Origin: Actinopolyspora alba
Lineage (GTDB): Bacteria > Actinomycetota > Actinomycetes > Mycobacteriales > Pseudonocardiaceae
Assembly (NCBI RefSeq): GCF_900112765.1
Contig: NZ_FOMZ01000001.1
Coordinates: 310,001-374,000, forward strand
DNA length: 64,000 nucleotides
Direction: 5' to 3'
Shown: one piece after another, positions 37,636 to 45,523 of the stretch
Position numbering within the stretch: position 1 is the stretch's first letter
How the letters are laid out: each line of letters starts with the position of its first letter
Program-made: the position numbers and the translations under genes
The notes under the pieces: model-generated
Database searches by the model: none
What the model was told of the DNA's origin: nothing
The model's input: the letters and a program-made list of their open reading frames with translations, nothing else

Positions 37636-38673
37636 TCAGTGCACCTTGCGGCTGCGGTAGAGGATCACCACGAACGCGGGCACCCCGACCAACGAGGTCA
37701 TCACGCCGACCGGGATCTCCTGCGGATCGAGCAGCGTGCGCGCGATCGTGTCGATCCACACCAGGAAGATCGCCCCGGCCAGCGCGGTGGTCGGCAACAG
37801 CCTGCGGTGGCCGGGGCCGACGATGGCCCGCGCCGCGTGCGGCAGCACCAGCCCCACGAAACCGATGGCTCCGGAGGCGCTGACCAGCGTGGCCGTGAGC
37901 AACGCGGTCACGACGAGCAGCAGCGACCGGGTGCGCGCCACCGGAACGCCGAGCGAGGCGGCCGCGTCCTGGCCGAAGGTGAACGCGTCCAGCGAACTCG
38001 ACTTGGCGGTGCACACGACCAGCACCGCGAGCAGCGCGCCCAGGCACAACCACACCTCGAACCAGCCGGTACCGCTCAACGAACCGAGCAGCCAGAACAG
38101 CACGCTGCGCGTCTGCCGGGAGTCGGCGACCGACATCACGATGAACGAGGTCAGCGCCGAGAACAGCTGCATGGCCGCGACACCGGAGAGGATCACGCGG
38201 TCGGCGGTGCCGCCGACGATGTGACTCAGCACCATCACCAGCGTGAACGAGACCAGTGATCCGAGGAACGCGCCGAGCGACAGCGAGAGCACCCCGCTGC
38301 CGATTCCCAGCACCACGACCAGCACGGCCCCGGTGGAGGCCCCGGAGGAGATCCCCAGCACGTAGGGGTCGGCCAGCGGGTTGCGCAGCAGGGACTGCAT
38401 GACCACACCGCACAGTCCGAGCCCGGCGCCGCACACCGCCGCCAGCATGGTGCGGGGCAGCCGGAGGTCCCAGATGATCCCCTCGCGGATCAGCGAGAGT
38501 CCGGCGTCGCCGAGACCGAGGTGCTCGCCCACCACCGCCCACACGTTGGTCACCGCGATGTCGGCCGGACCGAACGTGATGGTGACGGCGATGGAGAGCG
38601 CGAGCAGCAGCAGACCGGCCAGCCAGAGAGCGGCGGCGGCACCCCCGCGGGACCGGGCCAGTAGGGCGCTCAC
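37636..38673 (-). CDS. FecCD-family ABC transporter permease
   Basis: 345 residues from a GTG that overlaps the binding-protein stop (GTGA). About ten transmembrane helices are visible. Family motifs are LRLPRTMLAAVCGAGLGLCGVVMQSLLRNPLADPYVLG (residues about 65-102, cited by its ends), SGASTGAVL and the cytoplasmic coupling region GFVGLVLPHAARAIVGPGHR. It imports chelated metal compounds such as cobamides, haem or siderophores. The riboswitch upstream favours a cobamide. The actinobacterial branch annotated as the F420-0 transporter has the same architecture and is an alternative. Confidence 0.88.
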   Translation of the reverse strand: MSALLARSRGGAAAALWLAGLLLLALSIAVTITFGPADIAVTNVWAVVGEHLGLGDAGLSLIREGIIWDLRLPRTMLAAVCGAGLGLCGVVMQSLLRNPLADPYVLGISSGASTGAVLVVVLGIGSGVLSLSLGAFLGSLVSFTLVMVLSHIVGGTADRVILSGVAAMQLFSALTSFIVMSVADSRQTRSVLFWLLGSLSGTGWFEVWLCLGALLAVLVVCTAKSSSLDAFTFGQDAAASLGVPVARTRSLLLVVTALLTATLVSASGAIGFVGLVLPHAARAIVGPGHRRLLPTTALAGAIFLVWIDTIARTLLDPQEIPVGVMTSLVGVPAFVVILYRSRKVH

Positions 38674-39698
38674 TCGACGAGCCCGAACTCACGCAGCTTG
38701 GCCGCGACCCGTTCCACGCCGTTGACCGTACGGATCGAGGGGTTCATGGCGGCTCCGCTGAGCCGGATGTAGCGGTCGTTCCGCACGGCTTCCATGTGCT
38801 TGGTGACCGGGTTGTTCTCCAGGAACTCGATCTTCTGCGCGGCTTCCTCGGCGGTCTGGCTCTCGCGGGTCAGATCACCGATGACCAGCACGTCGGGATC
38901 GCGCTGGGCCACGGTCTCCCAGTTGATCTGCGGCCATTCCTTCTTCGTGTCGTCGAAGACGTTCTTCGCGCCGATCTCCTCGGTGATGATGCCGGGGGCG
39001 CCGCAGCAGCCCGCCATGTAGGGCGACTCCTTGTTGGCGAACCAGTAGAGCATGCTCACACCGGAGGCGTCGATGTCGGAGGAGGCCTCGTCCAACCTGC
39101 CGCGCAGCTCCTCGACGAGCTCGTCACCGCGCTTTTCGACGTCGAAGACCCGCGCGAGCTCCTCGATCTCCCGGTAGATGGTGCTCATCTCCAGCGGCTC
39201 GCTGCGGGCGCCGTCGCCGTCGCCCTCGTTGTTCTTGACGCAGTCGGCCGGGGAGAGATAAGTGGGCACGCCCATCTTCGCGAAGTCGTCCCGGGATGAG
39301 ACCTCCTGGAAGGTGCTCTCGAAGGAGGCGGAGACGAAGTCCGGTTCCTCGGCCAGCACCCGCTCGTAGGAGGGGGCGTTGTCGGCGAGCCTGGGGACCT
39401 TCGAGTTGGCTTCCCGCAGGCCCTTCAGAATCGGGTCGGTCCAGGTGGCGGTGCCGACCATGCGGTCGGCGAGACCGAGCGAGAGCAGGATCTCGGTCGA
39501 GCCCTGGTTCAGCGAGACCGTGCGTTCCGGCGGGGCCTCGACGGTGATCTCCCTGCCGCAGTTCTCGATTGTCCTGGGGTAGCCGGCGGCGCTGTCCTGG
39601 CCGGATGTTTCCGAACCGCTGCCGCCGCAGGCGGTCAGCACGCCGAGGCCGAGCGGAAGCAGGCAGGTCAGGGATAAGACACGGGACGATCTCTTCAT
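38670..39698 (-). CDS. Substrate-binding lipoprotein of the cobalamin-regulated importer
   Basis: 342 residues from an ATG with AAGGA upstream. A lipoprotein signal peptide ends at the lipobox LTAC (Cys near residue 21), followed by a Gly/Ser linker and a class III periplasmic-binding fold. The N-terminal lobe begins YPRTIENCGREITVEAPPERT with STEILLSLGLADRMVG; the C-terminal lobe has VAQRDPDVLVIGDL and ends with VNGVERVAAKLREFG. A CCG pair near residue 225 (MAGCCGAPG) is unusual. It is first in the operon and directly downstream of a cobalamin riboswitch. Cobamide, a siderophore or an F420 precursor are possible cargoes; the riboswitch makes a cobamide most likely. Confidence 0.87.
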   Translation of the reverse strand: MKRSSRVLSLTCLLPLGLGVLTACGGSGSETSGQDSAAGYPRTIENCGREITVEAPPERTVSLNQGSTEILLSLGLADRMVGTATWTDPILKGLREANSKVPRLADNAPSYERVLAEEPDFVSASFESTFQEVSSRDDFAKMGVPTYLSPADCVKNNEGDGDGARSEPLEMSTIYREIEELARVFDVEKRGDELVEELRGRLDEASSDIDASGVSMLYWFANKESPYMAGCCGAPGIITEEIGAKNVFDDTKKEWPQINWETVAQRDPDVLVIGDLTRESQTAEEAAQKIEFLENNPVTKHMEAVRNDRYIRLSGAAMNPSIRTVNGVERVAAKLREFGLVE

Positions 39699-39764
39699 GA
39701 GTCCTTCTCCGTCGGGGGCTTTGGTACGCGAAGCCCTGCGGGCGGTTTCCGTGCGTCGCGGGGG

Positions 39765-39935
39765 CGACGCCACAGCCAGCAGGTTTTCGGGCTCGAGATC
39801 CTCCGCCCGGAGCGCCTTCCCGAGAGCTCGTCTCAGTGGCCGATACTCCGCGCGTCCCTCTCACCGCTGCGCGTCAGCTCCGGATTCACACCGGATTCCC
39901 TGCGCCGCCCGGCGACACTGCCCGGACGGGTTGAC
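39765..39935 (-). promoter_or_regulatory. Cobalamin (AdoCbl/B12) riboswitch
   Basis: On the minus strand the conserved blocks occur in order: GGGAATCCGGTGTGAATCCGG, shortened here to its core GGTGTGAATCCGG, then GCTGACGCGCAGCGGT, GCCACTG, GGGAAGGCG and the B12 box AGCCCGAAAACCTGCTGGC (39775-39793). A hairpin GCGTCGC/GCGACGC (39753-39770) follows and could be part of the expression platform that hides the ribosome site at about 39703. It lies 67 bases upstream of the binding-protein start. Confidence 0.9.
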
Positions 39936-40280
39936 TGGCGAGGAAGAACCTAACAATTCCGGTGAGCGTGACTGCGCTCGGTGTGGGCGGCGCAGCGTCG
40001 TCGAACGAACACAGCGACGATCGGAGACGCTGCTCACAGCCGGTTCGACGCCCGGAGATCCGAGGCGGGGCTCTACTGGTGACAGCCGGGCGCGTGTCGG
40101 CGGGCGTCGAGGATCGTATGCCCGGTGCGCTCTGCTACCGATGTTCCCGGCCGCCCGGGCACAACCGGATTATCCGAATCAGACGCAGTGTGCCGCTGCG
40201 GATGAACGACGCTCGCTTCGAGCGGAGCCAACCGGATCTCCCCCTGTCAGGTGTAGTTCACCCACCGAAAGCGAAGAGTG

Positions 40281-40308
40281 TTGACTCTGACGCAGAGTGA
40301 GACATAAT
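40281..40308 (+). promoter_or_regulatory. Consensus-like promoter with an internal palindrome
   Basis: TTGACT (40281-40286) and CATAAT (40303-40308) with a 16-base spacer form the most consensus-like housekeeping promoter I see in the window. The spacer region contains ACTCTG-ACG-CAGAGT (40284-40298), a perfect inverted repeat overlapping the -35 box and so a likely repressor site. Transcription would begin near 40315, at the first base of a hairpin. Confidence 0.75.
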
Positions 40309-40314
40309 GGATGA

Positions 40315-40450
40315 GCCAACGTTGTTGGCGAGTGAGACAATGAAACGGAGCCCTTCAGGGGCTGCGAGGATGAGCCGGAACCGGGAAACCGGATCCCTCC
40401 GCCACGGGCGGTTGTGGCCCCTCGAGCCCACTGAGGGGCTCCGTTTCGTC
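40315..40450 (+). ncRNA. Structured RNA candidate facing the DUF3800 gene
   Basis: Starting at the predicted start site: a hairpin GCCAAC-GTT-GTTGGC (40315-40329), then a long stem whose arms are 40342-40369 and 40420-40447. The stem has 12 perfect base pairs at its base (GAAACGGAGCCC/GGGCTCCGTTTC), then about 14 more pairs with single-base bulges. Inside are a hairpin GGA-CCGG closed by a GAAA tetraloop (40377-40396) and CCGCC-ACG-GGCGG (40399-40411). The GNRA loop and the promoter both point to the plus strand. Structured RNAs named DUF3800 motifs have been described beside DUF3800 genes; whether this is one of those classes is untested. No ribosome site or coding frame is convincing. Confidence 0.7.
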
Positions 40451-40459
40451 CCTGACACG

Positions 40460-41278
40460 TCATGTGCTCGCGAGCAGGCTCGGCCACCAGGACCGATTGG
40501 TGACGAAGTCGTTCTCGCCGATGATTTTCACTCCGCAATTGAGCAGCTTGCCGTTTGCTCGGTGCAACTGGTGACCGCACTCGATCAGCAGCTGGGCGGA
40601 TCGGACATCGTCGGGAGCTCCACGAAGTGCCACTGAGAGGATGCCCGCGTGCAAATCGGCCAGCTGGAGGCCGTCATACTCACTCGTTCCGTGCCAGCTC
40701 GGTGGCCATCGAATGTGTTCCCAGGGCGTATGCACCGGAGAGGGAATGTTCTGAACCAGATTCAGATAACTAACCGTTCCGTCGTGATCCATATGCCTGA
40801 CTGACCCCAACCGCAGGATCGCCAGTCGCGCTCCGCCGTGCCACCCATGAGCTGCTAGCGCGATACGTTCCAGCAACAAGCGTGTCGTGTAGTTGTAGAA
40901 CTTCTCATTGTCGCTCCGCAGAGCTTCATTGAACTGGACCGTAGCCTTGTGAGTAATGACGTGAATTGTTTTCACATTTGGGATGCTGGCGAGCATACGC
41001 GTAGCGAGCCGGCGACGGTCCGCCCGCTTGGGCTTAAAGTGCTCGACCCAGTGCAGAGGGCGTGAAGTTCCGATCTCATATCGCAGCCCGGCAGCTACTG
41101 CCCTCGCGTAGGAGACGCTCTCCGCCGGAATCATCAGAGCGGTCATCGCGAAGAACGAGGAAGAATTTTTACCGAATCCACGGTCCCCGGTTTCGTCGAC
41201 ATACACCTCGACCTTGGGCAACTTGCCCGCCCAGCTGGGCGTACGAGGCATAGGTGCTCTCGAACCAGGAGACAACAT
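40460..41278 (-). CDS. DUF3800 domain protein
   Basis: 272 residues from an ATG with GCGGAGG upstream (an ATG at 41251 is possible). The N-terminal signature VEVYVDETGDRGFGKNSSSFF carries the conserved acidic DE(T/S)GD of this RNase H-like fold; later acidic residues include DHDG near the middle and YDGLQLADLHAG, which fits the final conserved Asp. Predicted metal-dependent nuclease or RNA-processing protein; the activity is unproven. Base composition is lower in GC than the neighbours, and the gene stands alone, which suggests horizontal acquisition together with the facing RNA at 40315. Confidence 0.8.
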   Translation of the reverse strand: MLSPGSRAPMPRTPSWAGKLPKVEVYVDETGDRGFGKNSSSFFAMTALMIPAESVSYARAVAAGLRYEIGTSRPLHWVEHFKPKRADRRRLATRMLASIPNVKTIHVITHKATVQFNEALRSDNEKFYNYTTRLLLERIALAAHGWHGGARLAILRLGSVRHMDHDGTVSYLNLVQNIPSPVHTPWEHIRWPPSWHGTSEYDGLQLADLHAGILSVALRGAPDDVRSAQLLIECGHQLHRANGKLLNCGVKIIGENDFVTNRSWWPSLLAST

Positions 41279-41478
41279 CGACCTCCGCTCCAACTTCCGG
41301 CGATCCGCGGATCACCGAAGCGTGATCATCACTGACACGGCGCACGATGATATCGCTTCGAGCACGAGAGGATACGGACAGCGAGTTTTGTGCAAGATCG
41401 GTCGTAGCGGCCGCTGATGCGGTCGCCTTGGACGATGCGGCCTCTCGCGATGTTCCTGGGGCGTCGGACAATGAGGCG

Positions 41479-42153
41479 GTGACTCACGTCCGTGACCCGC
41501 ACCCGTGGCCCACGACTGAGCAGGAAGCCGTCGCCGTGCAGCAGTGGCTGCGGCCCCTGGTTCGCTTCGACGGTGAACCCGGGGTCATCCGGACGGCGGC
41601 GGGGTTGGACGTGGCCTACCGCGAGGAAGCCGACGAGCTCGTGGCTGCGGTGACGGTTCTCGACGTGGCCTCGCTGTCCGTGATCGACAACGTGGTGGTG
41701 CGCGGCGAGCCGGAGTTTCCCTACGTGTCCGGGTTGTTCGCCTTCCGCGAGGCACCGCCGCTGCTGGAGGCGCTGACACGGCTGTCGGTCGAGCCGGATG
41801 TGCTCGTCTGCGACGGCCAGGGACTGGCCCATCCCCGCCGCTTCGGACTGGCCTGCCACCTCGGCGTGCTGACCGAGCTGCCCAGCATCGGCGTCGCCAA
41901 GACCGCGATGGGCCACTACGAGCCGCCGAACGAGCAGCGCGGCGACTGGTCACCGATCCGATACGATGAGGAGATCGTCGGTCGGGCGCTGCGGACGCAA
42001 CGGGGCGTGAAGCCGGTGTTCGTCTCGCTCGGCCACCGCTTCACCCTCGACGCGGCGTGCGAGCTGGTGCTGCGGCTGGCGCCGCGCTACCGCCTGCCCG
42101 AGACGACTCGAAGCGCGGATCGGCTGGGGCGTTCGATGCCGAATGAGGAGTAG
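41479..42153 (+). CDS. nfi: Endonuclease V (deoxyinosine 3'-endonuclease)
   Basis: About 224 residues from a GTG at 41479; the start is uncertain because no ribosome site is clear. Family motifs are AAGLDVAYREEADELVAAV (first catalytic Asp near residue 36), the wedge motif PYVSGLFAFREAPPLLEAL, VLVCDGQGLAHPRRFGLACH (second Asp) and PSIGVAKT with the conserved Lys. It nicks DNA near inosine and may act on RNA. It is divergent from the DUF3800 gene, with a 200-base shared control region. Confidence 0.88.
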   Translation: MTHVRDPHPWPTTEQEAVAVQQWLRPLVRFDGEPGVIRTAAGLDVAYREEADELVAAVTVLDVASLSVIDNVVVRGEPEFPYVSGLFAFREAPPLLEALTRLSVEPDVLVCDGQGLAHPRRFGLACHLGVLTELPSIGVAKTAMGHYEPPNEQRGDWSPIRYDEEIVGRALRTQRGVKPVFVSLGHRFTLDAACELVLRLAPRYRLPETTRSADRLGRSMPNEE

Positions 42154-42204
42154 GTACTCACTCGCGCTGGTCGGATCGGAACTCGTGGCAACACGACAAC
42201 CACC

Positions 42205-42226
42205 TCCGACGAGGAGGGACGTCGGA
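42205..42226 (+). terminator. Possible terminator after endonuclease V
   Basis: TCCGACG (42205-42211) pairs with CGTCGGA (42220-42226) around an eight-base loop, 52 bases after the stop codon. Confidence 0.45.
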
Positions 42227-42366
42227 TCCTCGACCGTCCACTCCGGAGAGGTACGCGGAAAATCGGGCGGGGCGCATCGAGTCCAAAAACATGGTTAAAA
42301 CATGGGAACCCCGTCGCATCCCCCTGACCGCGATGAACCGCACATCCCGTGACCAGCGATTTTCGG

Positions 42367-42440
42367 TGCCCCCGGTCGGACTCGAACCGACACTACGACG
42401 ATTTTAAGTCGTCCGCCTCTGCCGATTGGGCTACGGGGGC
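42367..42440 (-). tRNA. tRNA-Leu with UAA anticodon, class I (short variable loop)
   Basis: A 74-base cloverleaf without encoded CCA. The acceptor GCCCCCG/CGGGGGC is perfect, the D-stem has three pairs, the anticodon stem GACGA/TCGTC has loop CTTAAAA, and the T-arm is GTCGG-TTCGAGT-CCGAC with discriminator A. The anticodon is UAA, reading UUA (Leu). Bacterial leucine tRNAs normally have a long variable arm, but here the variable loop has five bases, so charging identity deserves a check. Confidence 0.88.
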
Positions 42441-42690
42441 GCGTCCTCGGCTCGTCACCGACACGCCTTCGGTAACCGACCCACAGTGGGCCCCTTGTTA
42501 AGACGTGCCAATGCTGCCGTTGGTTCCAGAAGAAACGAAACCGCCATCTGGAGCAAACCCGATCACAGCGTGTAAAAAACATCAACACTGACGCGCCACG
42601 CGCACCATCATAGCCACCCATACAGGTGACACTTTTCGGGTAATGCTTGTTAACAGGTCACAGAAAGTCAAGAGAGCGGGGGATCACACA

Positions 42691-42730
42691 CAACGGGCCG
42701 TGCGCCGGTTCCCCGACGCACGGCCCGTTG
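42691..42730 (-). terminator. Hairpin terminator after ndh
   Basis: CAACGGGCCGTGCG (42691-42704) pairs perfectly with CGCACGGCCCGTTG (42717-42730), about 40 bases beyond the ndh stop on the minus strand. 42441-42690, an AT-richer stretch between this hairpin and the tRNA, holds no gene I can support and probably carries the tRNA promoter. Confidence 0.8.
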
Positions 42731-42769
42731 CCGATCGTGTGATCACCGACCGAGGAGCCCGGAACGGGC

Positions 42770-44092
42770 TCAGCTGGAAGCCGCACGCTTGAAATCGGAA
42801 CGGGGGTTCTGGATCTGGCCCATCGAGACGACCTCGCGACGGAACAGGAACGCCAGCGTCCAGTCGATGACGATCCGCGCCTTGCGGTTGAAGGTCGGCA
42901 TCTTGCTCACGTGGTAGGTGCGGTGCATGAACCAGGCCACGAAGCCCTTGGCCTTGAAACCGTAGACGTCGGCCACGCCCTTGTAGAGCCCCAGCCCCGC
43001 GACGGACCCCGCGTTGCGGTGGAAGTACGCCGCGGTCTTGCGACCACGCAGCGAGGAGATGAGGTTCTTCGCCAGCTGGTTGGCCTGCCGAACGGCGTGC
43101 TGTGCCGAGGGGGCGCAGGTGGCGTTGGGGTCCTCCTCCGCCTTGGACAGGTCCGGCACGGCCGAGCAGTCGCCCGCGACCCAGACGTCGGGGTGCCCCT
43201 CGACGCGCAGGTGCGAGGTGGCCTTGACCCTGCCGCGCTCGTCCAGCGGGAGGTCGGTGTTCTTCAGCACCGGGTTGGCCTTCACCCCGGCGTTCCATAC
43301 CAGGGTGTCGGTGTCGAACTCGGTACCGTCCGAGAGCACGGCGTGGCCGTTCTCCACCGACTTGAGGAAGGTGTTCAGGTAGACCTTGATGTCGCGTTCC
43401 TCGAGGGCCTTGACGGTGTAGACGCCCATCTTCTCGCTGACCTCGGGCATGATCCGCCCGGCGGCCTCGATCAGCGACCAGCTCATGTCGTCGCGGGAGA
43501 TGGACTCGTAGTAGCGGGTGGCGTACCTGGCCATGTCCTCCAACTCGGCCAGCGCCTCGGTACCCGCGTAACCCCCACCGACGAAGGTGAAGTTCAGCAG
43601 GCGCTTGCGCAGCTCCGGATCGGTGGTGTTGGCGGCGGCGTCCATCTTCGCGAGCACGTGGTTGCGCAGATAGATCGCTTCGCCCACGGTCTTGAGACCG
43701 ATACCTTGTTCGGGCAGCCCCGGGATCGGCAGCAGGCGCGAGACGGACCCGAGTGCGACAACGAGCACGTCGTAGCCCAGGTCACTGGCGATGCCCTCGG
43801 CATCTTCCACCGTGACCGATCGCTTCTCGTGGTTGACCTCCGTGACACGCGCGGTGAGAACGTGACACCGCTTCAACACTCGTCGCAACGGCGCTACCAC
43901 GTGACGGGGCTCAACGTTGCCCGCCGCCGCTTCCGGGAGGAAGGGCTGGTAGGTCATATGCGGCTGAGGGTCGACGACCGTCACCGAAGCCTCACGGCGG
44001 CCGAGCTTGGACTGCAGGCGCAACGCGGTGTACATACCGACGTAGCCGCCGCCGAGGATGAGAATCCGGGTGGGATCGGATTTACCAGCCAT
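42770..44092 (-). CDS. ndh: Type II NADH dehydrogenase (NDH-2)
   Basis: 440 residues. The FAD-binding fingerprint TRILILGGGYVGMYTALRLQ is at the N-terminus, and the NADH-binding fingerprint FTFVGGGYAGTEALAELEDMA is around residue 175. The second FAD motif HPDVWVAGDCSAVPD is near residue 315, then QHAVRQANQLAKN. The C-terminal membrane-binding part includes FVAWFMHRTYHVSKMP and an amphipathic end. It passes electrons from NADH to menaquinone without proton pumping. Monocistronic, with a strong terminator. Length and motifs match mycobacterial Ndh. Confidence 0.93.
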   Translation of the reverse strand: MAGKSDPTRILILGGGYVGMYTALRLQSKLGRREASVTVVDPQPHMTYQPFLPEAAAGNVEPRHVVAPLRRVLKRCHVLTARVTEVNHEKRSVTVEDAEGIASDLGYDVLVVALGSVSRLLPIPGLPEQGIGLKTVGEAIYLRNHVLAKMDAAANTTDPELRKRLLNFTFVGGGYAGTEALAELEDMARYATRYYESISRDDMSWSLIEAAGRIMPEVSEKMGVYTVKALEERDIKVYLNTFLKSVENGHAVLSDGTEFDTDTLVWNAGVKANPVLKNTDLPLDERGRVKATSHLRVEGHPDVWVAGDCSAVPDLSKAEEDPNATCAPSAQHAVRQANQLAKNLISSLRGRKTAAYFHRNAGSVAGLGLYKGVADVYGFKAKGFVAWFMHRTYHVSKMPTFNRKARIVIDWTLAFLFRREVVSMGQIQNPRSDFKRAASS

Positions 44093-44462
44093 GCCTCTAT
44101 GGTCACACCAATACGCGATGGGCCGCCCCGGCGGCCCCCTCAAATGTGACACCGCTCGCGGGTGTTCCTGATCACAAAAACAGCCCGTGTGCGGGTGTGA
44201 ACGTTGCGTTCACCGAAATCACGGTACGCAATCGTTGTGTGCTCCGCTCGCGCACGATGCGCGCCCTCTGGAGAAAACCGGGATCACCGGGAGGGAACGA
44301 GCACGAGCGGCGTGCTCGACGCTCGCCTACGACACCGCGAGCACCGCGTGAAAACGATCTCGAATCATCCCCGACCACCATACCGGAGATTCGGATCCAC
44401 GAGCGCGGAACCACGGAATCGAGGTTCCCGTCACACACTCCCAGCGCTTCAGTCGCTGCGCC

Positions 44463-44504
44463 GCGATCGCGGCGCAGCGATCGCGGCGCAGCGATCGCGG
44501 CGCG
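44463..44504. repeat. Three 14-bp tandem units with GCGATCGC
   Basis: GCGATCGCGGCGCA repeats exactly at 44463 and 44477, with a third unit changed in its last base at 44491. Each unit contains the palindrome GCGATCGC. It lies in the 580-base gene-free stretch 44093-44672 between ndh and the glycosylase gene, in which I otherwise see only element A copy 7. Confidence 0.75.
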
Positions 44505-44600
44505 CCCACCCACTGAAACCAGGTGCGAAATCGACGCCCCCGCGGCACCGGAGCCCCCGAGCGCGTCACTTCACCGGGTCGCCCGGTCGTACACGGACCC

Positions 44601-44627
44601 GGCGATTTCGCGAGAAATCGACGCCCC
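44601..44627 (-). repeat. Element A copy 7
   Basis: The plus strand reads GGCGATTTCGCGAGAAATCG then ACGCCCC; CGATTTC and GAAATCG pair around GCGA. It lies 46 bases beyond the stop of the uracil-DNA glycosylase gene, in position for a terminator. Confidence 0.75.
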
Positions 44628-44672
44628 TCCGAGATCCCCGCCTCGCAGGCACCGCGCCCCGGCCGGAAAACC

Positions 44673-45452
44673 TCACTCCCCCAGGCCCGCGGAGTCCTTG
44701 GCCTCGGTGAGCACCGCACGCAGCATCTCCGGGGTGAGCCTTCCGGTGAAGGTGTTCTGCTGGCTCACGTGGTAGCAGCCCAGTAGCAGTAGCTCCCCGC
44801 CCGCCGCGTCGCGCAGCGTGGCCCGAGCGCCGTGACCGAACTTCGGCTTCGGCCGGGGAACCCGCCAACCGCTCGCCGCGAGCACCGCCAACAGGGCCTG
44901 CCAGCCGTAACCACCCAACACCACGACGACTCGCAAAGTCGGACGGAGCAGCTCGAACTCGCGAGCCAACCAGGGTGAGCAGGTGTCGCGTTCCCCTGGA
45001 GTCGGCTTGTTGGCGGGAGGGGCGCACCGCACCGGCGCGGTGATCCGCGTGCCGTACAGCCGCAGCCCGTCGTCGGCCGACTCGGAGTGCGGCGCCGAGG
45101 CCAGGCCCACGTCGAACAGCGCCCGGTAGAGCACCTCACCGGAGCGGTCCCCGGTGAACATGCGTCCCGTCCGGTTGGCCCCGTGCGCCGCGGGCGCCAG
45201 TCCCACCAGTGCCAGCGAGGCGTCGGAGGGCCCGAACCCGGGTACGGGTCTGCCCCAGTACTCCTGGCCGCGGAAGGCGGCACGCTTCTCCTCGGCCACC
45301 CGTTCCCGCCAGCTCACCAGTCTGGGGCAGGCGCGACAGCCGGTGACCGCCTCGTCCAGCTCGGCCAACGTGCTCGCCTCGCCCGCCGAGGTGCCCGGCT
45401 CGACCGGCCCCGGTTCGGGTGCTCGGGAGTGTGTCTCGTTCACCACGGTCAC
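44673..45452 (-). CDS. Uracil-DNA glycosylase, family 5 (UdgB-like)
   Basis: 259 residues from a GTG at 45452. Fe-S cluster Cys are in [14 protein letters not shown] (two Cys) and in [19 protein letters not shown] (two more). The active-site region [29 protein letters not shown], cited by its core [13 protein letters not shown], is the family 5 motif, which lacks the usual catalytic Asp. The C-terminal [15 protein letters not shown] carries the conserved His and Ser. It removes uracil and other deaminated bases from DNA. Length and Cys spacing agree with actinobacterial UdgB. Divergent from the S10 peptidase gene, with about 70 bases between starts. Confidence 0.9.
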   Translation of the reverse strand: MTVVNETHSRAPEPGPVEPGTSAGEASTLAELDEAVTGCRACPRLVSWRERVAEEKRAAFRGQEYWGRPVPGFGPSDASLALVGLAPAAHGANRTGRMFTGDRSGEVLYRALFDVGLASAPHSESADDGLRLYGTRITAPVRCAPPANKPTPGERDTCSPWLAREFELLRPTLRVVVVLGGYGWQALLAVLAASGWRVPRPKPKFGHGARATLRDAAGGELLLLGCYHVSQQNTFTGRLTPEMLRAVLTEAKDSAGLGE

Positions 45453-45523
45453 GGTGGCACACCGTTCGGACCCCCCTGCGCGGGCCGCCGAGTCCTCCGG
45501 TCGAGGCGATTAGGCTACGGCCC

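Noticed and set aside
40315-40460. Retron or group II intron as explanation of the structured RNA
   Set aside because: No reverse transcriptase gene is near, and the fold lacks the conserved branching G arrangement or intron domains I would expect.
42367-42440. The tRNA as integration site of a genomic island covering the DUF3800 locus
   Set aside because: No duplicate of the tRNA 3' end and no integrase was found between 40 and 42.4 kb.
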